Positions 32,518-41,531 of a stretch of 64,000 nt of DNA are shown here, piece after piece; the stretch's first letter is position 1; every line of letters begins with the position of its first letter. The notes under the pieces were generated by a model, which saw only the letters and a program-made list of their open reading frames with translations, ran no database searches and had not been told where the DNA came from. This DNA comes from Bacteroidales bacterium (GTDB lineage Bacteria; Bacteroidota; Bacteroidia; Bacteroidales; WCHB1-69). Both the position numbers and the translations under genes were made by a program. The DNA is taken from NCBI GenBank assembly GCA_024400835.1, contig JAKSMC010000007.1:1-64000 (forward strand), written 5' to 3'.

Positions 32518-34185
32518 TTAGAAATTCTTGCTTTGCTCGAAGGCACAGCCGTTTTCGCGATGCCCCGAAACGGAAAGCACTTTCCTTTTCGCATCTTTGC
32601 GCCAGAGCACGGTCACGTTGTTGCCATCAGTGTTCAAAATAAATCCACCATCAGCCTTCCAACTGATTTCGCTGATGTCATTCTGCGGCATTGTGTATAC
32701 CTGCGGGTTGCTTTTGTCATGGGTTATCTTGGCAACTTTAACCAATTCCTCAAAGAAGAAGTTCTCCATTTTCTCTTGAATGAAATAGTAAATGTTGTTG
32801 GGATGCCCGGCTTTGTCTTGGTATGGTGCGTGCTTCACGCCTTGGATGGGGTAGAACTCGTTATGCACGTGCAGCGAGTCCAGTCTTTTGTGAATGGACT
32901 TGGAACCGTACATCATATCGAAAAGTTTCTCCCCTAAGTTCCCTTTGATATCGGAGAACGGGAACCCTTCGTCAAAAGGAACGAGATTGTCTTCTGTGCC
33001 GTGAAATGAGATGACGGGTATGTTGTGTCCGTTGAGTTCGTCAAGATCATATACAGCACCCCACATGTTGGCCAAAGCGCGGATCTTGAATTTCTCTTTC
33101 AGTTTGTTCGTGGAGGACTCTATGTTGCCGAGTTTCTGGTCGAATTCATTGTCAAAGACGAACGGCGGCCGGGTGCTGTTCGTCATGAATGCCATGCCGA
33201 GTGCGGTGATGGAACCGGCACTGGTTCCGCCTACGAATATGTATTCTGGGTCGATATGGTATTTGTCGGCATTGTGAACCAGAAAGCGAATGGCGGCATG
33301 CGCGTCTTGGATGGCTTCGTATCCGCATTTTTGGATGGACTTCTTGGAAATGTTGAATCCCATACGGTAGTTGATGGTGGCTACCACGTATCCGAGTTCG
33401 GCGAAGTGCTTGCACCAGGTGGTCATCGTCTCAGCTCCTTTGTCTCCTACATAAAATGCCCCGCCATGTATGAAAACGATAAGCGGCCGCTTGTTTTTGC
33501 AGTTCTCAGGATGGTAGATGTCCATTGTCAGTGTCACGTCTTTTTCGCGGGCTGTTTTTGAAATGCTGCGCGCGAGGACTTTGCCGTACTTTTCGTCTTT
33601 GATGGGGTTTGAAGCCCAGTAGCCTCTGGCGTTACCATAACATACATCTTTGTCAATCTCATATTCGTCAGGAGTCGGATGACAAGATGTCTTGTATGCG
33701 ATTGATTGATAGGAAACGTATTCCGGGGCGCGGTACTTCTCAAAGGTTATCTGTCGGTTGTCAGTCCCAGTGAAATTGGTGGTGAAAGTACCGAGAATGG
33801 AGGCAGTGTCAATGCTGATTTCGAACTCTATGGGGATGTCTTTGCTATTTGTGCAAAACAGGTACTCTTTGTCCTTGTATTCGATTTCAAAACGATGGGC
33901 CTCTTCTACGGATTTGTTGCTGACGTTATAGTATCGGCCGCTAACGCCGTGTTTGCTGGTATGGTCGATTTTGAAAGCATAGGTGCTGTCGTCCATTTCG
34001 CCAATGTAGTAGCTCGCAGTATCTACGATTGAAAAATCGAAGACTTCTTTGCTGTCAATTTCTACAGCTTGAGACGACTGCTTGATTTTCTTGCAGTGTT
34101 CGGAAGCCTTTGTCGCTTCTTTTTTATGGCAACCCGCCAAAAGAAGTGACAACATCAGGAAATATAGGAGACAGCATCTTTTCAT
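32518..34185 (-). CDS. Lipoprotein with carboxylesterase-type alpha/beta-hydrolase domain
   Basis: 555 aa. Lipoprotein signal MKRCCLLYFLMLSLLLAGC. The N-terminal third (about 25-190) is a beta-rich region without a family match. The hydrolase domain has the oxyanion motif IVFIHGGAFYVGDKG, the nucleophile in FVGGTSAGSITALG, and late Asp/His candidates in SFHGTEDNLVPF and QGVKHAPY. This fits the bacterial lipase/esterase (carboxylesterase) clan. The gene starts 5 bp after the porX stop, so it is probably co-transcribed with cca, the DUF4296 gene and porX. Substrate unknown. Confidence 0.85.
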   Translation of the reverse strand: MKRCCLLYFLMLSLLLAGCHKKEATKASEHCKKIKQSSQAVEIDSKEVFDFSIVDTASYYIGEMDDSTYAFKIDHTSKHGVSGRYYNVSNKSVEEAHRFEIEYKDKEYLFCTNSKDIPIEFEISIDTASILGTFTTNFTGTDNRQITFEKYRAPEYVSYQSIAYKTSCHPTPDEYEIDKDVCYGNARGYWASNPIKDEKYGKVLARSISKTAREKDVTLTMDIYHPENCKNKRPLIVFIHGGAFYVGDKGAETMTTWCKHFAELGYVVATINYRMGFNISKKSIQKCGYEAIQDAHAAIRFLVHNADKYHIDPEYIFVGGTSAGSITALGMAFMTNSTRPPFVFDNEFDQKLGNIESSTNKLKEKFKIRALANMWGAVYDLDELNGHNIPVISFHGTEDNLVPFDEGFPFSDIKGNLGEKLFDMMYGSKSIHKRLDSLHVHNEFYPIQGVKHAPYQDKAGHPNNIYYFIQEKMENFFFEELVKVAKITHDKSNPQVYTMPQNDISEISWKADGGFILNTDGNNVTVLWRKDAKRKVLSVSGHRENGCAFEQSKNF

Positions 34186-34190
34186 AACTA

Positions 34191-35744
34191 CTATTTGGGC
34201 AATAATTTCACAAAAGGTATCAGCATCTCTTCCATAGAAATACCGCCGTGTTGGAAGGTGTTCTTGTAGAGATTGACATATTGGTTGAAGTTGTTCTGGT
34301 AGGCGAAGAAGTCACTGCGGGTAGCGAAAATAAATCGCTGGGTGAGGTTCTCTTTCGGCAGGAACGCCTCATCGGGATTCTTGATTTCGAAGACCTCCTT
34401 GGCAGGATAGTCCATACTGCTGCGACCTACCTTGTAGCGCAAATTCGTGTTGACATCGCGCTCTCCGACCATCTTCAGAGGCCTGTCAACCTTGATGGTG
34501 CCGTGGTCTGTGGTTATGAATACTGGGATTTTCTTTTCGGACAGGTATTTGAGCATTTCCAACAAAATGGAATTTTCAAACCAGGAGACGGTTACACTGC
34601 GGTATGATTTCTCGTCATCGGCCAACTCGCGCACTACGTTCACGTCCGTGCCAGCGTGGGAGAGCATATCCACGAAGTTGAAGACGATGACGTTCAACGG
34701 GTTCTTCAACAACTGGTGGAAGTTGTCAAACACCTTTTTACCGTAATCTGCATTCAGGATTTTAGCATAAGAATATTTGAAATTCTTGCCATAACGTTTG
34801 AGATATTCTCCGAGAAGTTCTTCTTCGTATTGGTTTTTGCTGCCGTTGTCACCTTCGTTCAGCCACAGTTGCGGATATTTCTTGGCAATTGTGGATGGCA
34901 TGAGCCCGGAAAAGAGGGCGTTGCGGGCATAATGCGTGGCTGTTGGCAGAATGCTGTAGCAAATGGATTCGTCTTCTATATAATAATAGTCATGCAGGAT
35001 CGGGTAGATGCTACGCCACTGGTCATATCTGAGGTTGTCAATAACGAAAAGGAAGGCGGACTTCTGTTCGTTGAGGTTCGGGAAAAGTTTTTCCTTTAAT
35101 ACGGTATGCGACTGAATAGGCTTTTCCGATCCACGGCCGTTCACCCAGTTGAGGTAGTTGGCCTGAACGAATTTCGCAAATTGGACGTTGGCTTCCTCTT
35201 TCTGCGCCGACAACATTTCAGCAATGCTCTCGTCTTCAATCTTCTCAATTTGCAATTCCCAGTTGACTAACTCTTTATAGAGGTCTTCCCACTCTTTGAT
35301 GGAAAGACGGTCGGAAATGCGCATGGAAAGTTCGCGGAACGACTGCTGGTAGTTGATGGTCACCTTGTTGCTGACCAGTTCCTTCTTGTCTATGTTCTTT
35401 TTCAGACAAAGCAGTATCTGGTTGGGATTTACCGGCTTGATGAGGTAGTCGGAGATGTTGGAACCGATAGCATCTTCCATGATGTGCTCCTCTTCGCTCT
35501 TGGTAATCATTACCACAGGAATGTGCGGGTATAGCTTTTTGATACGTTGTAATGTTTCCAAGCCGCTCAGGCCGGGCATGTTTTCATCGAGAAATATGAT
35601 GTTGACGAATTCCTTTTCCAGAATGTCGAGCGCTTCAATGCCGCTCATGGCGGGAACGACGTCGTACCCTTTGGCTTGTAAGAAAAGAATATGTGGTTTT
35701 AAAAGATCGATCTCATCGTCGACCCAGAGTATCTTAGTATTCAT
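34191..35744 (-). CDS. porX: PorX: response regulator with PglZ domain, T9SS regulation
   Basis: 517 aa. The receiver domain (1-120) has acidic D9/D10, phosphoacceptor D53 in IIFLDENMPG, and VMITKS with the conserved Lys. A helical linker follows. The PglZ/alkaline-phosphatase-like domain (about 210-517) has FLFVIDNLRYDQWR, TATHYARNALFSGLMP, FVDMLSHAGTD and VFITTDHGTIKV, carrying Asp/His/Thr metal ligands. This receiver-PglZ fusion is PorX, which with the sensor PorY controls type IX secretion genes in Porphyromonas and relatives. PorY is not in the window. T9SS cargo genes at 8292, 11654 and 43996 fit its role. Confidence 0.93.
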   Translation of the reverse strand: MNTKILWVDDEIDLLKPHILFLQAKGYDVVPAMSGIEALDILEKEFVNIIFLDENMPGLSGLETLQRIKKLYPHIPVVMITKSEEEHIMEDAIGSNISDYLIKPVNPNQILLCLKKNIDKKELVSNKVTINYQQSFRELSMRISDRLSIKEWEDLYKELVNWELQIEKIEDESIAEMLSAQKEEANVQFAKFVQANYLNWVNGRGSEKPIQSHTVLKEKLFPNLNEQKSAFLFVIDNLRYDQWRSIYPILHDYYYIEDESICYSILPTATHYARNALFSGLMPSTIAKKYPQLWLNEGDNGSKNQYEEELLGEYLKRYGKNFKYSYAKILNADYGKKVFDNFHQLLKNPLNVIVFNFVDMLSHAGTDVNVVRELADDEKSYRSVTVSWFENSILLEMLKYLSEKKIPVFITTDHGTIKVDRPLKMVGERDVNTNLRYKVGRSSMDYPAKEVFEIKNPDEAFLPKENLTQRFIFATRSDFFAYQNNFNQYVNLYKNTFQHGGISMEEMLIPFVKLLPK

Positions 35745-35819
35745 TAGTGGAAATTTTAAAATGCAGGACTATTAACGCAGCAATTTGCTTTTTATTTTAT
35801 GCCTGCCATAAGTTTGTTG

Positions 35820-36272
35820 TTAACGGCGGATGGTGTCCAGGCCTGGCGTGACGGAGGGCGAGCCTGACGCGATGTCCACGGCGCCGGCTCCGCTGTTGGT
35901 CTTGTCCTCAGATACTGCGGGTATATGATAACTTTCCCGCTTTTTCTCTATGAGTTTTGAGGCATCTGACAGCAACTTCTCGGCGGAACTCTCCTCGCTG
36001 ACGTAGTAGTTGATGGAACTGACGAACTGCTCACGGGTGATGTTGTATCGTTGGAACAGTTCCTTATAGTATTTTTGGGCGAGTTCTGATTTGCTGATGG
36101 TGTCGGCGGAAAGATGGACTGTGCTTTCGATGATGTAACTGTCGGCAATGATCTTCACCATTGTGCTGCGGTTGATGAGCCCCTCGGGCTTGTCGAGCAC
36201 TTGTTTTTTGCTCTTGCAACTGGCGAAGCAGACCAGAACAATGGCTATCAGGATGTAGAGTGATCTTTTCAT
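35820..36272 (-). CDS. DUF4296 lipoprotein
   Basis: 150 aa. Lipoprotein signal MKRSLYILIAIVLVCFASC. The core KIIADSYIIESTVHL...KYYKELFQRYNITREQF, quoted here in two parts, is the DUF4296 signature, with helices typical of this Bacteroidota family. The C-terminus is a low-complexity tail. The gene starts 6 bp below the stop of cca and is followed by porX after 75 bp. Function unknown; an envelope role is suggested by the lipobox. Confidence 0.85.
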   Translation of the reverse strand: MKRSLYILIAIVLVCFASCKSKKQVLDKPEGLINRSTMVKIIADSYIIESTVHLSADTISKSELAQKYYKELFQRYNITREQFVSSINYYVSEESSAEKLLSDASKLIEKKRESYHIPAVSEDKTNSGAGAVDIASGSPSVTPGLDTIRR

Positions 36273-36278
36273 GATGCT

Positions 36279-37703
36279 TTATTGAGGTTGGTTAACAACG
36301 GTGAGACCGAGTTTTAGGCCTTCTTCAATCATACGTTTGAGGGCGGCTTCACGGGAATTTTCGATTTCGCCATCGAGAATGGCGTTGCAGACCGCGTCCT
36401 TGATGTCTCCAATCACGCGGCTCGGAGCGATGTCGAAGGTGTGCATGACGTCTTCTCCATCGAAAGGCGGACGCCAGTTGCGCAGTTTGTCCTTCTCTTC
36501 AATTTCCACCAGCTTTTCGCGTACTTTGGCGAAATTGTTGAAGCAGCGCTGTATCTTGGCGGAATTTTTGGAAGTGACGTCAGCCTCGCAGAGCATCATC
36601 AGGTCGTCAATGTCATCGCTGGCTTCAAAGAGCAGGCGGCGTACGGCGGAGTCTGTGACCTCGTCTTCTACTAAGGCGATGGGGCGAAGATGGAGCCCGA
36701 CCAACTTCTGCACGTATTTCATCTTTTCGTTGTTGGGCATTCGCAGACGGTGGAATATGGAGGATACCATCTTGGCACCGACCACTTCGTGCCCGTGGAA
36801 TGTCCATCCGGTTTCAGGGACAAAACGTTTGGTGACGGGCTTGGCAATGTCGTGCAGCAAGGCGGCCCACACGAGCCATACGTTGGTGGATGACATGGCG
36901 ATGTTGTCCACGACTTCCAAGGTGTGCAGGTAGTTGTCCTTGTGTCCTTTGCCGTTGATGCGTTCCACGCCTTTGAGCTCGAGGACTTCCGGTAGGAATT
37001 TAATTAGCAGCCCGCATTCGTCTAACATCTTAATGCCGCGAGAGGGACGAATGCAACCGAGTATCTTGTTGAACTCCTCAATGATACGCTCTTTTGAGAT
37101 GATATCCAAACGATATGCATTGCGTTGTATGGATTCGAAGGTCTCGGGATAGATGTCGAAGTTGAGTTGGGTGGCGAAGCGCACGGCGCGCATCATGCGC
37201 AGCGGGTCGTCCGAGAAGGTCTTGTCAGGATCACAGGGCGTTCGGATGATCTTGCGCTTCATGTCTTCAATACCGTTGAACGGGTCAATGAGCTCGTACT
37301 GGTGTTCGCCGTTCAGCGCGATAGCTAACGCGTTGATGGTGAAGTCGCGGCGCAGTTGGTCGTCTTCTAACGTGCCGTCTTCCACCACGGGTTTGCGGGA
37401 ATCGTGACTGTAGGACTCTTTGCGCGCGCCCACGAACTCCACTTCACATTCTTTGTAGCGGAACTGTGCGGTGCCGAAATTCTTGTATACGTTGACGTTC
37501 AGGTCCGGAGAGATGAGCGCGGCGGTGGCTTTGGCTAACTGTATGCCGCTGCCCACCGTGACGATGTCAATGTCGGTGTTGTGTCGTCTGAGCAGCAGGT
37601 CACGGACTACACCGCCAACCACGTAGGCGGTCAGCCCGAGTTCGTCCGCAGCTTGTGCTACGAGTTTGTATATGGGATGGGAAAGTTGTGATTCGAAAGT
37701 CAT
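36279..37703 (-). CDS. cca: CCA tRNA nucleotidyltransferase with HD domain
   Basis: 474 aa. The class II nucleotidyltransferase signature is at the start (YVVGGVVRDLLLRRHNTDID, with the DxD metal site), followed by RRDFTINALA, FSDDPLRMMRAVRFATQL and RIIEEFNKIL. An HD domain follows (VWAALLHDIAKPVTK, HEVVGAKM). It adds or repairs the 3' CCA of tRNA; HD-containing forms may also hydrolyse phosphates. It is the first gene of the run with the DUF4296 gene, porX and the esterase. Confidence 0.96.
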   Translation of the reverse strand: MTFESQLSHPIYKLVAQAADELGLTAYVVGGVVRDLLLRRHNTDIDIVTVGSGIQLAKATAALISPDLNVNVYKNFGTAQFRYKECEVEFVGARKESYSHDSRKPVVEDGTLEDDQLRRDFTINALAIALNGEHQYELIDPFNGIEDMKRKIIRTPCDPDKTFSDDPLRMMRAVRFATQLNFDIYPETFESIQRNAYRLDIISKERIIEEFNKILGCIRPSRGIKMLDECGLLIKFLPEVLELKGVERINGKGHKDNYLHTLEVVDNIAMSSTNVWLVWAALLHDIAKPVTKRFVPETGWTFHGHEVVGAKMVSSIFHRLRMPNNEKMKYVQKLVGLHLRPIALVEDEVTDSAVRRLLFEASDDIDDLMMLCEADVTSKNSAKIQRCFNNFAKVREKLVEIEEKDKLRNWRPPFDGEDVMHTFDIAPSRVIGDIKDAVCNAILDGEIENSREAALKRMIEEGLKLGLTVVNQPQ

Positions 37704-37704
37704 A

Positions 37705-37830
37705 AGGTTTCAAGTTTCAGATGGCCCTCAATAGTCAATGTCAAAGTTTAAAGTGAGAAGTGAGAGGTAAGATAGATAACGGTTAAAGGCTGAAAAGTCA
37801 ATGTCAAAGTTTAATGTCAAGGTCAGAGTT
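37705..37830. repeat. Intergenic heptamer repeat tract
   Basis: TTTCAAG/TTTCAGA units (37707-37720), then TCAATGTCAAAGTTTAAAG (37736-37754), GTGAGAAGTGAGAGGT (37753-37768), and a second TCAATGTCAAAGTTTAATG copy (37799-37817). The blocks are the same as in other composite repeats of the window, but without the palindrome. Confidence 0.65.
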
Positions 37831-37847
37831 TAGAGTTGGCGGTGTCG

Positions 37848-39539
37848 CTATTTGGTTCTTCCAACCAGCACGCCGGAGACGCTCCAGGAGCTGAAACTGC
37901 TGCCTTCGGGTTCGCCTTGGGGAATTGCCACAGTCATAGTGTGCTTGCCGGGAGTGAGGTCGGTGAGGTCGAAGTAGGTAGGTTGTGTGGCCGTGCCGGG
38001 GCACCAGCCGCTACGGGAGTAGTCGGATGAGGACATGCCGTTCCAGAAGTTGCCTGATGCCGGGTTGAATGTGCGGTACGTGCCGCAGTCGCAGCGCCAG
38101 GGCGTGTATATGAAACGGGGTTGGCCGTCAATGAGTATGGTGTTGGCTTTCGGCACGAACTCGTCGCCCGTGTCCCAGCCGCCGTGTCCGGTGGTGATGT
38201 AGCGCAACCGCAGGCTCTCAACGTTTTCGGGCACTTCGAAAGTGACGGTCAGGCTGTCTGTCCGGAACAAACGGCCGTAGTTCTGTCCGGCCATTTCCAT
38301 GACGTTGCAGGTGTTGAAGAGCGGAATGGCGAAGCAACGTGACAGGCCTGTGGTGTCCCAGGTGTCGCCCTCGGGATAGGCTTTGATGGTGAGCGACAGC
38401 CTGTGGCCACCGCCGTCGTAGTTGCCAATGAATGCACCCACGATGACTTCGTCACCGAAAGCTGCACGCAAGTCGCTGATGTCTTGCTTGTAGAGTGTCG
38501 TCTCTTCCCAGTCGCGGTCACCTAACGAACGGTATTCATTATAATGCCTGATGCCGAATGGGGTGAAAAAACGGATGAGTTCCACGACAGGTAGGAAATC
38601 GTCCGTCTTTACCATACCTTGGTATTTCTGACCTTCTTTGTCCGTAAAATAGGGTAGTGCGTCAGTGCCGTTTGCTTTCAAGGCATCCAGCAGGCTTTGC
38701 TTTTTTGATGTCGGAATAAGGAAGATGGAACCGGTGCGGTCGTAGGCATCGCCATTGGAGTATTGCTCAACTTCGGCAAAAAGTTGGTAATGGGCTGGCA
38801 ACGCATCCCATTTGATTTTTTTGAGAATGACCGTGCCGTTGGCAAATGACAGGGTGGTGTCGAAATCTACAGCCTTTGGAACTTCTATTTTGGGATTGAA
38901 GCAGATTTGCGCTTCTTTGAAAATGGGGTAGGTGAGTACCAACTTGTCTTTTTCCAATTGGTTGAGTTCTGCAGCTCTCTTTTCGGTGCCGAAATTAGAA
39001 GGGAAAACGGACTTGAGAGTCTTGTCTTTGAAAATCTTGGTAAGTCGCATAACGGCATTGCCGTTGCGACGGTATTGGACGAGCACGCCGGGAAGGTTTC
39101 CGAAACTGGCGGTCGGCGTGGCTCTGAATTTCAGGTCTTCCGTAAACCACAACTCTATCTTGTTGGAGAATAGTACTATGGAGTATTTCTTGCAGTTGTA
39201 TCCGTAGAGCTTTTCGGTTCCTTCCTCTTTATAGTCGTTGTCATTTTTCAGACTGCGGCCGTAGCAATAGCGTTCGTTGTCACTATAGAAAAGTTGGCTG
39301 ATGACGGTGTCTGCGGCGTAGTCGATGTAGGTGAAGTGCATAGCCATTCCAGGAATGGGATTCTCAACGGGGGCATCTCCCGACTGTATGCGAATCTGCT
39401 CGCCGACTCTCAAGACTTCGGTCTTGGATGTGTCAGTGCCTCCGATGCTGAAACTCTCATATTTCAAAACTTGTTGTGCTTGTGCAGAGAAGATGAAGGC
39501 AGTGAATAATAAAAAAGAGGCTAAGATTTTATGTGTCAT
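37848..39539 (-). CDS. Secreted PNGase F-like protein with GLPGLI-like N-terminus
   Basis: 563 aa from ATG 39539, which gives a signal peptide (ILASFLLFTAFIFSAQAQ). The N-terminal part (about 25-190) resembles GLPGLI proteins (YGYNCKKYSIVL, ELWFTEDLKF, GNLPGVLVQYRRNG). The C-terminal half has PNGase F hallmarks: VIVGAFIGNYDGGGHRLSLT, RYITTGHGGWDTGDEFV, WRCDCGTYRTF and GWCPGTA. PNGase F removes N-glycans from glycoproteins, so host glycoprotein use is inferred. Own promoter. Fusion with a GLPGLI-like domain is not something I recognise as standard. Confidence 0.82.
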   Translation of the reverse strand: MTHKILASFLLFTAFIFSAQAQQVLKYESFSIGGTDTSKTEVLRVGEQIRIQSGDAPVENPIPGMAMHFTYIDYAADTVISQLFYSDNERYCYGRSLKNDNDYKEEGTEKLYGYNCKKYSIVLFSNKIELWFTEDLKFRATPTASFGNLPGVLVQYRRNGNAVMRLTKIFKDKTLKSVFPSNFGTEKRAAELNQLEKDKLVLTYPIFKEAQICFNPKIEVPKAVDFDTTLSFANGTVILKKIKWDALPAHYQLFAEVEQYSNGDAYDRTGSIFLIPTSKKQSLLDALKANGTDALPYFTDKEGQKYQGMVKTDDFLPVVELIRFFTPFGIRHYNEYRSLGDRDWEETTLYKQDISDLRAAFGDEVIVGAFIGNYDGGGHRLSLTIKAYPEGDTWDTTGLSRCFAIPLFNTCNVMEMAGQNYGRLFRTDSLTVTFEVPENVESLRLRYITTGHGGWDTGDEFVPKANTILIDGQPRFIYTPWRCDCGTYRTFNPASGNFWNGMSSSDYSRSGWCPGTATQPTYFDLTDLTPGKHTMTVAIPQGEPEGSSFSSWSVSGVLVGRTK

Positions 39540-39568
39540 AAAGTTGTGTTTTGTCAAATGAATGGGTG

Positions 39569-39576
39569 CAAAGGTA
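39569..39576 (-). promoter_or_regulatory. -7 element of the PNGase F-like gene
   Basis: TACCTTTG on the minus strand, 30 bp before the start codon. It lies just outside the 3' end of the chorismate synthase gene. Confidence 0.5.
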
Positions 39577-39583
39577 CGTTTTT

Positions 39584-40537
39584 TTAGCAGTCGGAGGATG
39601 TGTTGAGACAAAGAAAGTCCATGATGACCATGGCGGCCATGGCTTCTACGACGGGCAGTACGCGCGGGGCGACGCAGAGATCGTTGCGGTTGGAACCCTT
39701 GAGCACTGCGGGATTGCCGTCGAAGTCGATGCTCTGTTGGTCGAAGCGCACGGACGGAATGGGCTTGAAGGCCACCGTGAAACAGACTTCCTGCCCGTTG
39801 GTGATGCCGGCTTGCACACCGCCGTCGTGGTTGCTTTTGAAAGAGAAGTCCGGATTCTGAATGTCGTTGTACTGGCTGCCGCTCATCTGGGCTGCTTCGA
39901 ATCCGGAGCCGATGTCAAAACCTTTTGCGGCATTGATGGACATCATGGCGTAGGCTAACCGGGCGGAGAACTTGTTATAGACGGGCTCTCCCAATCCTGC
40001 GGGCAGTCCTTCGATGTGGCCGCGAACCAAGGCCCCAACGCTGTCGCCTTCCCGTAGCGGCGTACCTGTGGCAACCACTTCGCTCCAGATGCGGATGCCC
40101 TGTTCGCGAAGGAAGAGTTTGGCAATGGCGCCGGCCACAACTCTGCATGCAGTCTGCCGCGCAGAGGAACGTCCGCACTGCTCGTTGTCAGTGATGCCGT
40201 ATTTCTTGAAATAGACGTAGGAGCTGTGCGACGGGCGGATAACGTGCCGGTTCTCTTCGTTGGGGTGTGCGTCGCGATTGGGGATGCGAAACCGAATGGG
40301 CTCGCCGGTGGCGCGGTGCTCTGTGTCAATGCCGGACAGGAACTCTACGGGGTCGCTCTCGCGGCGCTGCGTGGAAAGGACGTCTGCCGACGGCGCGCGC
40401 CGTGTCATCTCGGCCGCAATGAACGCTGCGTCAATATAGAGCCCCTTGGGACAGCCCTCTATGCTGCCTTCCAAACAGGCCCCGTGCGTGTCACCCCAGT
40501 CCGTGAGTCGATAATATTTTCCAAATGTATCAGCCAT
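39584..40537 (-). CDS. aroC: Chorismate synthase
   Basis: 317 aa. Signatures: FGKYYRLTDWGDTHGACLEG, GCPKGL, STQRRESDPVEFLSGI, HVIRPSHSSYVYFKKYGI, and CGRSSARQTACRVVAGAIAK. It catalyses the last step of the shikimate pathway using reduced FMN. The protein is about 40 residues shorter than most family members and deviates at RPGHAD (here RPSHSS), yet the C-terminal IPSVRFDQQSIDFDG and NDLCVAPRVLPVVEAM are intact. It is probably functional. No other aromatic biosynthesis gene is nearby. Confidence 0.93.
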   Translation of the reverse strand: MADTFGKYYRLTDWGDTHGACLEGSIEGCPKGLYIDAAFIAAEMTRRAPSADVLSTQRRESDPVEFLSGIDTEHRATGEPIRFRIPNRDAHPNEENRHVIRPSHSSYVYFKKYGITDNEQCGRSSARQTACRVVAGAIAKLFLREQGIRIWSEVVATGTPLREGDSVGALVRGHIEGLPAGLGEPVYNKFSARLAYAMMSINAAKGFDIGSGFEAAQMSGSQYNDIQNPDFSFKSNHDGGVQAGITNGQEVCFTVAFKPIPSVRFDQQSIDFDGNPAVLKGSNRNDLCVAPRVLPVVEAMAAMVIMDFLCLNTSSDC

Positions 40538-40565
40538 TATTCTAATCTCAAACTTCCCCCATCTA

Positions 40566-40592
40566 TTCTTATCTCTTAACTCTTAACTCTTA
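40566..40592. repeat. CTTAACT heptamer tract
   Basis: Three CTTAACT-like units (40573-40592) between chorismate synthase and the TraB-like gene. The last one supplies the TAA stop codon of the latter. Confidence 0.6.
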
Positions 40593-41462
40593 GTTCAAAT
40601 CGTTCTCCTTCCACTTGAACGGCACTGGCTCCACTGTGTATCCTTTTTTGCGCAATAGGGAAACCACGCTTTTGTCACTGCCGAGGTGCATGGCGCCAAC
40701 GGCGCAGAAGACGCTCTGCTTTTTGGCTATCTTCCTGAACTCCTTGTACATTTTGACATTGCGCTTTTCAATCAGTATTTTACTGAATTCTTTGGGAAGA
40801 GATGGGGCATCGCTCATATCTGCCATCTTGGCGTAATCGAAAGCCAGGTAGGCTTGCAGCAAGGAGTCATATTCCGAGGCTGAAGTGTTGGCCGTGTCGT
40901 GCAGCATTTCTGTGAGCATCTTAACCTGGTCTTCGATCTTGAGCGCGTCAATAGCGTTGATTTGGTCGATGAACTCTTCCAAACCGAAGCACGTCTTGTT
41001 CTGTTCGCGGGCGGTTTTCAGGAAGAAAAGGTCGAGCGCCTGTTCTTGCTCCTGTGGCATATCGACTTGCTGTAAGGTGCTACTGAGGAAAAAGGGCTTC
41101 ATCTTGTTGAAGAACATAGCCCCCACACCGAGTTTGGCTTTGCACAGGCTGTCCAGGATTTCGTAATCTTCTTTGGAAAGCATTTTGGAAAGGAATTGTC
41201 CATCTGCCATAAGCATTTTTTCTCGAGCATCTTTAAGGTCGAGTTGGTCGAGAAGGACTTCCATGGCAAATGTCTCGCAGGCGTTGAAAGCGTGCCAAAC
41301 GGTACTGTCGAAGGCAAATACGCGATCGTCTTGGATATGGATAGTCCCATATAGGTAGGATGGCTTTTTGAGATCCTTGCCACTAACTTTCCATAGCAGT
41401 GATTGTGCTGAGCTTGCCCAAACAAGGAGCAACAGGAAAAAGGAAAGGGTTAGTCGTTTCAT
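40590..41462 (-). CDS. TraB/GumN-family secreted protein
   Basis: 290 aa from ATG 41462, which gives a signal peptide (MKRLTLSFFLLLLVWASSAQ). TraB-type GxxH motifs are SYLYGTIHIQDDRVFAF at the start and CAVGAMHLGSDKSVVSLLRK near the end, with an ETFAMEVLL segment. The family shares a fold with Tiki metalloproteases and may be a periplasmic peptidase or chaperone. Function in bacteria is not settled. It lies 69 bp after the zinc metallopeptidase gene. Confidence 0.87.
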   Translation of the reverse strand: MKRLTLSFFLLLLVWASSAQSLLWKVSGKDLKKPSYLYGTIHIQDDRVFAFDSTVWHAFNACETFAMEVLLDQLDLKDAREKMLMADGQFLSKMLSKEDYEILDSLCKAKLGVGAMFFNKMKPFFLSSTLQQVDMPQEQEQALDLFFLKTAREQNKTCFGLEEFIDQINAIDALKIEDQVKMLTEMLHDTANTSASEYDSLLQAYLAFDYAKMADMSDAPSLPKEFSKILIEKRNVKMYKEFRKIAKKQSVFCAVGAMHLGSDKSVVSLLRKKGYTVEPVPFKWKENDLN

Positions 41463-41531
41463 AATAATAAATATATGTAGCTCCACACGGAAGAGTGTGG
41501 AGCTATGTTGGTCATATTAAAAGAGAATGGT

